A DNA stretch of 16,945 nt, taken from the NCBI GenBank assembly GCA_030837785.1, contig JAUQYA010000168.1:1-16945 (forward strand). Direction: 5' to 3'. This document shows, piece after piece, positions 6,508 through 13,181 of this stretch. This stretch comes from Albidovulum sp. GTDB lineage: Bacteria; Pseudomonadota; Alphaproteobacteria; Rhodobacterales; Rhodobacteraceae. Below the pieces are notes generated by a model. The model ran no database searches. It worked only from the letters and a program-made list of their open reading frames with translations, and was not told the origin of the DNA. Both the position numbers and the translations under genes were made by a program. Within the stretch, counting starts at the first letter, position 1; every line of letters begins with the position of its first letter.

Positions 6508-7734
6508 ATGCAGCTTGATCTTTCCTATGTCCGCGCCCAGTTCCCGGCGTTTTCGGTGCCGGACCTTGCCGACAGGGCGTTTTTCGAGAATGCCGGCGGT
6601 TCCTACGCCTGCGCCCCGGTGATCGACCGGCTGACGCGGTTCTACCGCGAACGCAAGGTGCAGCCCTACGCGCCCTACGGGGCGGCGCAGGCCGGCGGCG
6701 CCGAGATGGACGAGGCGCGGGCACGGCTTGCGGCGATGATGGGGGTAGCGACGCATGAGCTGAGCTTCGGCCCCTCGACGACGGCGAACACCTATGTCCT
6801 TGCCCAGGCGGTCCGCCGCTGGCTCAAGCCCGGCGAGGCGATCGTCGTGACCGACCAGGACCACGAGGCCAATTCCGGACCCTGGCGGCGGCTCGCCGAG
6901 GAGGGGGTGGAGGTCCGCGAGTGGAAGATCAACCCGGCCAGCGGGCATCTCGATCCCGCGCGTCTGGCGCCCCTGCTGGCGGACGGCCGGGTGCGCCTGG
7001 TCTGCTTCCCGCACTGCTCCAACGTGGTGGCCGAGATCAATCCGGTGGCCGGAATCGTCGCCCTGGCCCATGCGGCGGGGGCCGCGGCCTGCGTCGACGG
7101 CGTCAGCTACGCGCCCCACGGGCTGCCGGACGTGGGTGCGCTCGGCGCCGACATCTACCTCTTTTCGGCCTACAAGACCTACGGGCCGCATCAGGGGATC
7201 ATGGCGATCCGCGAAAGCCTCGGGATGCGGCTGCCGAACCAGGGCCACTGGTTCAACGGCGAGACGCTCTACAAGCGCTTCACGCCGGCGGGCCCCGATC
7301 ACGCGCAGGTCGCCGCCTCGGCCGGGATCGCGGATTATTTCGACGCCCTCCACGACCACCATTTCGGCGCCGAACCCGACCCGCTGAGGAGGGCGGGCCG
7401 GGTGCATGACCTGATGCGCGCGCACGAGATCGCGCTCTGCCAGCCGCTTCTCGACTACCTGAAGGACCGCAACGACCTGAGGCTCGTCGGACCCGCCGAG
7501 GCAGAGCGGCGCGCGCCCACGGTCGCGGTGGATCTCGGCCGGCCGGCGGAACCGGTATCGGCCGCGCTCGCGGCCGAAGGGATCAACTGCTGGGCGGGCG
7601 ATTTCTACGCGGTCAGGCCGCTTTCGGCGATGGGGATCGACCCCAGGCGCGGCGTCCTGCGGCTGTCGATGGTGCACTACACGAGTGCCGCGGACGTGTC
7701 GCGGCTGATCTCCGCGCTCGACCGGGTGCTGTGA
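6508..7734 (+). CDS. Cysteine-desulfurase-like class V aminotransferase-fold PLP enzyme
   Basis: A 408-residue fold-type I PLP enzyme of the class V aminotransferase superfamily, closest in feel to the cysteine-desulfurase-like VC1184 group. Visible PLP residues are DQDHEAN with His119 for ring stacking, CVDGVSYAPHG with Asp197 for the pyridine nitrogen, and LFSAYKTYGPH with the Schiff-base Lys223. The N-terminal FFENAGGSYACAPVI is typical. I do not see the C-terminal catalytic Cys loop of true IscS/SufS, so sulfur transfer is uncertain and another lyase or aminotransferase activity is possible. ATG 6508 was chosen over the longer frame because GGAGG (6499-6503) precedes it and homologues begin here. 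It is transcribed divergently from ssrA. No iron-sulfur assembly genes are nearby. Confidence 0.88.
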   Translation: MQLDLSYVRAQFPAFSVPDLADRAFFENAGGSYACAPVIDRLTRFYRERKVQPYAPYGAAQAGGAEMDEARARLAAMMGVATHELSFGPSTTANTYVLAQAVRRWLKPGEAIVVTDQDHEANSGPWRRLAEEGVEVREWKINPASGHLDPARLAPLLADGRVRLVCFPHCSNVVAEINPVAGIVALAHAAGAAACVDGVSYAPHGLPDVGALGADIYLFSAYKTYGPHQGIMAIRESLGMRLPNQGHWFNGETLYKRFTPAGPDHAQVAASAGIADYFDALHDHHFGAEPDPLRRAGRVHDLMRAHEIALCQPLLDYLKDRNDLRLVGPAEAERRAPTVAVDLGRPAEPVSAALAAEGINCWAGDFYAVRPLSAMGIDPRRGVLRLSMVHYTSAADVSRLISALDRVL

Positions 7735-7742
7735 GCGGCGGA

Positions 7743-7785
7743 CCGGGGGCCCGCCCCCGGACCCCCGGGGTATTTCGGCACCGAA
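7743..7785. repeat. Rhodobacteraceae-type GC-rich intergenic repeat with hairpins
   Basis: The 73-base gap after the aminotransferase-like gene holds CCGGGGG (7743-7749) pairing with CCCCCGG (7754-7760), followed by ACCCCCGGGGTATTTCGG and a second dyad TTCGG/CCGAA (7774-7778 with 7781-7785). The pattern of a GC hairpin, CCCCCGGGG and then TATTT is one I recognise as a common intergenic element in Rhodobacteraceae genomes. It may act as a transcript-end structure. Only one copy is present here, so the repeat status rests on prior knowledge. Confidence 0.55.
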
Positions 7786-7807
7786 GAAACGGGCAGGGAG
7801 GGGCAAG

Positions 7808-9236
7808 GTGACGCAAGGAACTGCACCTGTCCCGGTCTGGTTCCGCCGCGACCTGTGGCTTTCCGACCATCCGGCGCTGGCGGCCGCCACGGCGACGGGG
7901 CGGCCGGTGGTTCCGGTCTTCGTTCATGACGAGACGGCGGAGACGCTCGGGGCCGCGCCGAAATGGCGGCTCGGCGAGGGGCTCGGGGTCTTTGCCGCGG
8001 CGCTCGCGGCAGGCGGATCGCGGCTGGTGCTGCGGCGCGCGGCGGCGCGCGGCGTCCTCTTGCAGCTCGTGGCGGAGACCGGCGCCGCCGCGGCGCATTG
8101 GAGCCGGGTCTGCGATCCGGCGGGGATCGCGCGTGACACCGCGGTGAAGGCTGCCCTGAAGGCCACGGGGGTGGCGGCGGAGAGCTTTCCCGGTGCCGTG
8201 CTCTTCGAACCCTGGACGGTGATGACGGGGAGGGGCCGCCCCTATGCGGTCTTTTCCGCCTTCTGGCGGGCAGTGCGCGATCGCGATCCGGGCGCAGTGC
8301 TGGCCGCGCCCCGGTTCCTGTCCGCGCCCGCGGACTGGCCTGCCTCGGACCGGCTGGCCGACTGGCGGATGGCGGCGGTGGTGGCGCGCGGCGCTGCCGT
8401 CCTCGCGCGCCATGCGACGGTGGGCGAGGCGGCGGCGCAGGTGCGACTCGACGCCGTCGTCACGGACCGGCTCGCGCGCCACGCGGCGGAGCGCGATTTT
8501 CCGGCGCAAAATGCGACATCGGGCCTGTCGGAGCCGCTCGCCCGGGGCGAGATCTCGCCGCGCACGATCCGGACCGCGGCGATGCGGGCGCGCGGGGAGG
8601 GCAACCCGGGCGCGGAGAAGTCCTGTCGGAGCTGGCCTGGCGCGACTTCGCCTGGCACCTGATGTTTCATCACCCGCGGCTGGCTGCCGGGAACTGGCGG
8701 GAGGGTTGGGATGGCTTCCCCCGGCGCGGCGACAATCCGGACGCCGAGCGCTGGCGCAGGGGGATGACCGGCGAGCCCTTCGCCGATGCGGCGATGCGCG
8801 AGATGTATGTGACCGGCCGGATGCACAACCGGGCGCGGATGATCGCGGCCTCCTGCCTGACCAAGCACCTGATGACCGACTGGCGCGTCGGGCTGGCCTG
8901 GTTCGCCGACTGCCTGACCGACTGGGGTCCGGCCGCGAACGCGATGGGCTGGCGGTGGGTCGCGGGATCGGGGCCGGATGCGGCTCCCTATTTCCGCATC
9001 TTCAACCCCGCCGCCCAGGCCGATAGGTTCGACCCCGGGGGCGGCGCGGGCGCGCCTTCCTCGCCGAGGGGCAGGCCGCGCCGCCCGCCACCGCGCGGGA
9101 GTTCTTCGCTGCCGTGCCAAGGGCCTGGGGCCTGTCGCCGGATGCGCCCTATCCCGCGCCGATGGTCGACCTCGCGGCGGCGCGAGCGCGAGCGCTTCGG
9201 GCCTGCGCCGGCCGCGACCGTGCAACCGCAGAATGA
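7808..9236 (+). pseudogene. phrB: Cryptochrome/DNA photolyase family gene, broken by two -1 frameshifts
   Basis: Photolyases repair UV pyrimidine dimers using FAD and light. Three frames join into one photolyase of about 476 residues. Frame one (7808 to about 8620) gives WFRRDLWLSDHPAL to GEISPRTI. A lost base near 8621 (AAGTCC where AAGTTCC is expected) shifts to ELAWRDFAWHLMFHHPRL up to APYFRIFNPAAQADRFDPGG. A second lost base within 9034-9053 shifts to AFLAEGQAAPPATAREFF and the TGA at 9234-9236. As read, translation stops at 8660-8662 after 284 residues, before the FAD-binding core. Several residues also differ from what I expect in the family (RDLWLS for RDLRLS, SRVCDP for RxYDP, WRW for WQW). 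It starts with GTG after a GGGAGGGG site. This looks like a decaying gene rather than two read errors. Confidence 0.85.
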
Positions 9237-9291
9237 CCCGCTTGCGGCAAGCGCGGTTCGCGCGTTACCGTTCGACGCGGGGAGTATGCCG

Positions 9292-10503
9292 ATGATCCTG
9301 CGCTCGACTGATCGCCAGCCGAACCTGCCGCGATATTTCGCACAGGTGTTCCGCATCTCCTCGGGCCTGAAGCATGGCCGGCTCGACTTCGTGCTTGCCG
9401 ACGGGCGGCGGTTCCGGGCCGAAGGCACGGCGGCGGGCCCGGTGGCCGAGATCCAGGTGGTCGACGACGACATCTTCGCCCGGCTGATCCGCGAGGGCGA
9501 CCTCGGCTTCAGCGAGGCCTTTCTGGAGGGCGGCTGGACGACGCCGGACCTGCAGGCCTTCATGGACATGATCCACGCCGACAATGAAAGCGTCTACGAC
9601 GGCTTTCCCGGGATGACGTTCCTGCGCGCCTACGAGCGCCTGCGCCACCTTCTCAGGTCCAACTCGCGCGGGCAGGCCCGGCGCAACATCGCCTATCACT
9701 ACGACCTTGGCAACGCGTTCTACGCGCTCTGGCTCGACCGCTCCATGACCTATTCCTCGGCGCTCTTTCGCAGCGGGCAGGAAAGCCTCGAGGCGGCGCA
9801 GCGGGCCAAGTATGCCTCGCTGGTCGACCGGATGGGGGTCGGCTCCGGTGATCACGTGCTCGAGATCGGCTGCGGCTGGGGCGGGTTCGCCGAATACGCG
9901 GCGGGCGAGCGGGGGCTCAGGGTGACGGGCCTCACCATCTCGCAGGCGCAGCTCGACTTTGCCCGGGCGCGCATCCAGAAGGCGGGGCTCGGTGATCTGG
10001 TGGACTTCAAGCTCCAGGACTACCGCGACGAGCGGGGGGTCTATGACGGCATCGCCTCCATCGAGATGTTCGAGGCGGTGGGCGAGAAGTACTGGCCGGT
10101 CTATTTCGAGACGGTCCGCGAACGGCTGAAACCCGGGCGCAACGCCACGCTGCAGATCATCACGCTGCAGGACAGTCGCTTCGAGATCTACCGCAGAAGC
10201 GTGGATTTCATCCAGAAGTACATCTTCCCCGGCGGCATGCTGCCCTCGCCCTCCGCACTCAGGACCGAAATCGCGCGGGCGGGGCTGACCTTCGTAAGCT
10301 CGCTCGAATTCGGCGAAAGCTACAGCCAGACCCTCCGTCGCTGGCACGAGACCTTCAACCAGCGCTGGGAGGAGATCGCGCGGATGGGCTTTGATGCAAG
10401 ATTCCAACGCATGTGGAATTTCTACCTCACCTCTTGCGCGGGGGCGTTCCGCGGCGGAAACTGCGACGTGACACAGATCACGGTAACGAGGCCAGCAGTC
10501 TAG
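9292..10503 (+). CDS. cfa: Cyclopropane-fatty-acyl-phospholipid synthase family SAM methyltransferase
   Basis: A 403-residue protein of the CFA synthase/mycolic acid cyclopropane synthase family, which adds a methylene from SAM to unsaturated acyl chains of membrane lipids. Landmarks are AYHYDLGNAFYALWLD (134-149), MTYSSALF (152-159), SAM motif I VLEIGCGWGGFAEYA (189-203), IEMFEAVGEKYW (257-268), holding the glutamate region that binds bicarbonate in CFA synthases, and YIFPGGMLPS (310-319). ATG 9292 was chosen because GGAG (9281-9284) lies seven bases upstream; ATG 9286 is too close to it. Its TAG overlaps the GTG of trgA by one base. Homologues beside trgA may modify fatty acids other than by classic cyclopropanation, so the exact product is uncertain. 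Confidence 0.88.
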   Translation: MILRSTDRQPNLPRYFAQVFRISSGLKHGRLDFVLADGRRFRAEGTAAGPVAEIQVVDDDIFARLIREGDLGFSEAFLEGGWTTPDLQAFMDMIHADNESVYDGFPGMTFLRAYERLRHLLRSNSRGQARRNIAYHYDLGNAFYALWLDRSMTYSSALFRSGQESLEAAQRAKYASLVDRMGVGSGDHVLEIGCGWGGFAEYAAGERGLRVTGLTISQAQLDFARARIQKAGLGDLVDFKLQDYRDERGVYDGIASIEMFEAVGEKYWPVYFETVRERLKPGRNATLQIITLQDSRFEIYRRSVDFIQKYIFPGGMLPSPSALRTEIARAGLTFVSSLEFGESYSQTLRRWHETFNQRWEEIARMGFDARFQRMWNFYLTSCAGAFRGGNCDVTQITVTRPAV

Positions 10504-10943
10504 TGCCCACAGCCGCCAAGCTTTTCGCCGGGTTCGCCTTTGCGGTCCTCGCCTTCTTCACTGCGGAAGTCTACAAGCCGCACCTGCCGGAGGGCACCCA
10601 GTTCGGGTATTTCTCCTTCGTGTCCTCGCTGATCGGGCTTGTCGCGGGATGGCGCGTGATGGGGCCCGAGGCGGGGCGCGGCAACTGGGCGGCGGTCAAT
10701 TCGGGGGTGAAGACGGCGGCCGTCATGATCGGCCTCGCGCTTCTGATCTTCTCGACCTACGAAATGTTCCTCAGGGCCTTCCGCCCGGAATACAAGGGGC
10801 CGATGCAGGCGCTCGTGGCGATCTTCGAGATCGGGGTCGACTACCTCAAGGCGATGGCGGCCTGGGATGTCATCGCGGTGCTGGTGGGCGGGGGCGCGCT
10901 GGCCGGTCTCCTGTCGGAATGGGCGGCGCGGCGCTGGAAGTGA
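10503..10943 (+). CDS. trgA: TrgA family membrane protein (tellurite locus)
   Basis: A 146-residue inner-membrane protein with about four hydrophobic segments: residues 6-20 (LFAGFAFAVLAFFTAE), 35-48 (FSFVSSLIGLVAGWR), about 72-86 (AAVMIGLALLIFSTY) and about 122-138 (VIAVLVGGGALAGLLSEW). It matches TrgA, named from the tellurite-resistance trgAB locus of Rhodobacter sphaeroides; the biochemical role is unknown. The GTG start shares its G with the TAG of the upstream methyltransferase gene (TAGTG), and its C-terminal codons overlap or abut the trgB start, so translation is coupled on both sides. An upstream in-frame extension lies inside the cfa gene and is not TrgA-like. Confidence 0.9.
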   Translation: MPTAAKLFAGFAFAVLAFFTAEVYKPHLPEGTQFGYFSFVSSLIGLVAGWRVMGPEAGRGNWAAVNSGVKTAAVMIGLALLIFSTYEMFLRAFRPEYKGPMQALVAIFEIGVDYLKAMAAWDVIAVLVGGGALAGLLSEWAARRWK

Positions 10944-10948
10944 CGCGG

Positions 10949-12100
10949 GTGACGGATTTCTTCTTCTACGGGACGCTCTGCCACCCGCCGCTTCTGCGTG
11001 TGGTGCTGGGGCGCGATGCCGGGGCCGAACCGGCGCGGCTTGCGGGCCATTCCGTCCACTGGGCAGAGGGCGGGGCCTTTCCGCTGATCGTCGAGGGCGG
11101 CGCGGGGGCGGACGGTGTGCTGGTCCGCGGTCTCGGGGCCGAGGATGCGGCACGGCTCGATTTCTACGAGGCGGGATTCGATTTCGCCACCCGCGACGTG
11201 CCCCTGACAACCGCGTCCGGCCCCTGCAGGGCGAGGGTCTATTTTCCGGCGTCGGGACGGTGGCTGCCGGCGAAGCCCTGGAGCCTTGCCGACTGGGCGG
11301 CGACATGGGGCGATGTGGCGACGGGGGCGGCCGAGGATTTCATGGCGCAGCGCGGCGTCATGCCGGCAACCCGGCTCTGGGCGCGCTACGGCATGATGCT
11401 GATGCGGGCCGGCGCGCGGCTTCGGGCCCGTGCCGAGGAGGCGCCGCTGACCCTTCGCCGCCGCGCTGGGCCGGGCGACGTCACGGGGGGGCATGGCCGG
11501 CAGGTCTACGCCAACTATTTCGCGGTCGAGGAGTTCGACCTGCGGTTCCGCCACTTCGACGGGGCGATGAGCGGCGAGGTCAACCGCGGCGTCTTCATCG
11601 GCGGTGACGCGGTGGTTGTGCTGCCCTACGATCCGGCGCGCGACCGGGTGCTTCTGATCGAACAGTTCCGCATGGGGCCGCACGGGCGGGGCGACAGGCA
11701 ACCCTGGATCCTGGAGGCGCCGGCGGGGCGGGTCGACGGCGGCGAGACGCCGGAAGACGCGGCGCGGCGCGAGGCCGGGGAGGAGGCGGGGATCACGCTC
11801 GGCGCCCTTGTCCCGGCGCTGCACTATTATCCCTCGCCGGGGGCGATGGCGGAATATCTCTACACCTACGTCGGGCTTGCCGACCTGCCGGACGGCTCGG
11901 GAGGCACCGGCGGCCTGCATGCCGAGGCCGAGGACATCCGCAGCCACCTCGTGCCCTTTGACCGCCTGATGGCGATGGTCGACTCGGGCGAGGTGAACAC
12001 CGCGCCGCTGATCCTTCTCGCCTACTGGCTCGCCCGCAACCGGGAGCGGCTGCGCGCCGGCGGGCATGGGCGACCGGGCTCCGGGGACGCCGGGACTTGA
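10949..12100 (+). CDS. trgB: TrgB: gamma-glutamylcyclotransferase-like plus NUDIX hydrolase fusion
   Basis: A 383-residue two-domain protein. The N-terminal part (1-130) is GGCT/AIG2-like: FFYGTL (5-10) and LDFYEAGF (70-77) with candidate catalytic Glu74. The C-terminal part (about 185-365) is a NUDIX hydrolase of ADP-ribose pyrophosphatase type, with the full box from G260 through E266 to REAGEEAGI (274-282), preceded by ILEAPAGRVDGGE and followed by YYPSPGAMAEYLY. It would hydrolyse nucleoside diphosphate sugars such as ADP-ribose. The GTG at 10949 was chosen because MTDFFFYGTL fits homologues and GGAAG lies eight bases upstream; a GTG at 10940 (4-base overlap with trgA) and ATG 10919 are alternatives. 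The link to tellurite resistance comes from the R. sphaeroides locus. Confidence 0.88.
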   Translation: MTDFFFYGTLCHPPLLRVVLGRDAGAEPARLAGHSVHWAEGGAFPLIVEGGAGADGVLVRGLGAEDAARLDFYEAGFDFATRDVPLTTASGPCRARVYFPASGRWLPAKPWSLADWAATWGDVATGAAEDFMAQRGVMPATRLWARYGMMLMRAGARLRARAEEAPLTLRRRAGPGDVTGGHGRQVYANYFAVEEFDLRFRHFDGAMSGEVNRGVFIGGDAVVVLPYDPARDRVLLIEQFRMGPHGRGDRQPWILEAPAGRVDGGETPEDAARREAGEEAGITLGALVPALHYYPSPGAMAEYLYTYVGLADLPDGSGGTGGLHAEAEDIRSHLVPFDRLMAMVDSGEVNTAPLILLAYWLARNRERLRAGGHGRPGSGDAGT

Positions 12101-12149
12101 GATCGGCCCCGCCGCGCCCTAGGAATGGGCAAGCGACAGGAGCAACGAC

Positions 12150-13181
12150 ATGCGGATTTCGAAAGACCTCGCCGCGACCATCGGCAACACGCCGCTGATC
12201 CGGCTCAGAGGCCCGAGCGAGCTGACGGGGTGCGAGATTCTCGGCAAGGCGGAGTTTCTCAACCCCGGCCAGTCGGTCAAGGACCGCGCCGCGCTCTATA
12301 TCATCCGTGACGCCGTGGCGAAGGGGCATCTGAAACCCGGCGGCACGATCGTCGAGGGGACTGCTGGCAACACCGGCATCGGCCTTGCGCTGGTGGGCGC
12401 GTCGATGGGGTACCGCACCGTCATCGTCATCCCCGAGACGCAGAGCCAGGAAAAGAAGGACATGCTGCGCCTCGCCGGTGCCGACCTGGTTCAGGTGCCT
12501 GCGGCCCCCTATCGAAATCCGAACAATTACGTTCGCTATTCTGGCCGACTGGCCGACAGACTTGCACAAACCGAACCTAATGGCGCGATCTGGGCCAACC
12601 AGTTCGACAACGTCGCCAACCGTCGCGCGCATCTGGAGACCACCGGGCCGGAGATCTGGGAGCAGACCGGCGGCAAGGTTGACGGCTTCGTCTGCTCGGT
12701 CGGATCCGGGGGCACGCTCGCCGGTGTCGCGCTGGCGCTTCAGCCGAGGGGCGTGAAGATCGGCCTCGCCGATCCCGAGGGTGCCGCGCTTTACAGCTAC
12801 TACACCACGGGGGAGCTTCACGCCGAGGGATCGTCGATCACCGAGGGCATCGGCCAGGGCCGGATCACCGCCAACCTCGAGGGCATCCGGCCCGACATGG
12901 CCTGGCGCATTCCCGACGGCGAGGCCCTGCCGATCGTCTTCGACCTTCTGGCCGGGGAGGGGCTCTGCCTTGGCGGGTCGTCCGGCATCAACGTCGCCGG
13001 CGCGATCCGCATGGCGCAGGCGATGGGGCCAGGGCACACGATCGTCACCGTTCTGTGCGACTACGGCACGCGCTACCAGTCGAAGCTCTTCAACCCCGAC
13101 TTCCTCCGCGCCAAGGGGCTGCCGGTGCCGGACTGGCTCGACCGTGCGCCGCGCGTCCTGCCCGGCGTCTTTGTCGACTGA
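12150..13181 (+). CDS. cysK: Cysteine synthase A (O-acetylserine sulfhydrylase)
   Basis: This PLP enzyme makes L-cysteine from O-acetylserine and sulfide in the cytosol. The 343-residue chain has FLNPGQSVKDRAALY with Schiff-base Lys44, the substrate loop EGTAGNTGIGLALVG (canonical CysK has TSGNTG; here Ala replaces Ser), CSVGSGGTLAGV as the PLP phosphate loop, and GGSSGINVAGAI near the end. An ideal AGGAG lies seven bases before the ATG. The stop overlaps the ATG of the MscS gene by one base. Codons 121-144 (12510-12581) are rich in A/T-ending and rare codons unlike the rest of the gene, although the protein reads normally. In R. sphaeroides, cysK beside trgAB contributes to high-level tellurite resistance. 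Confidence 0.94.
   Translation: MRISKDLAATIGNTPLIRLRGPSELTGCEILGKAEFLNPGQSVKDRAALYIIRDAVAKGHLKPGGTIVEGTAGNTGIGLALVGASMGYRTVIVIPETQSQEKKDMLRLAGADLVQVPAAPYRNPNNYVRYSGRLADRLAQTEPNGAIWANQFDNVANRRAHLETTGPEIWEQTGGKVDGFVCSVGSGGTLAGVALALQPRGVKIGLADPEGAALYSYYTTGELHAEGSSITEGIGQGRITANLEGIRPDMAWRIPDGEALPIVFDLLAGEGLCLGGSSGINVAGAIRMAQAMGPGHTIVTVLCDYGTRYQSKLFNPDFLRAKGLPVPDWLDRAPRVLPGVFVD

Noticed and set aside
7808..8662. Short 284-residue photolyase-like protein as a functional gene
   Set aside because: It stops before the FAD-binding core, and the missing part continues directly in the other frames, so it is a broken gene product.
8662..9291. Photolyase middle fragment read as an N-terminal domain of the CFA-like methyltransferase (613 residues)
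   Set aside because: The photolyase frames shift again near 9040 and end at 9236; the 8662 frame stays open only by chance, with nonsense Arg/Pro sequence between. The methyltransferase has its own start and GGAG site.
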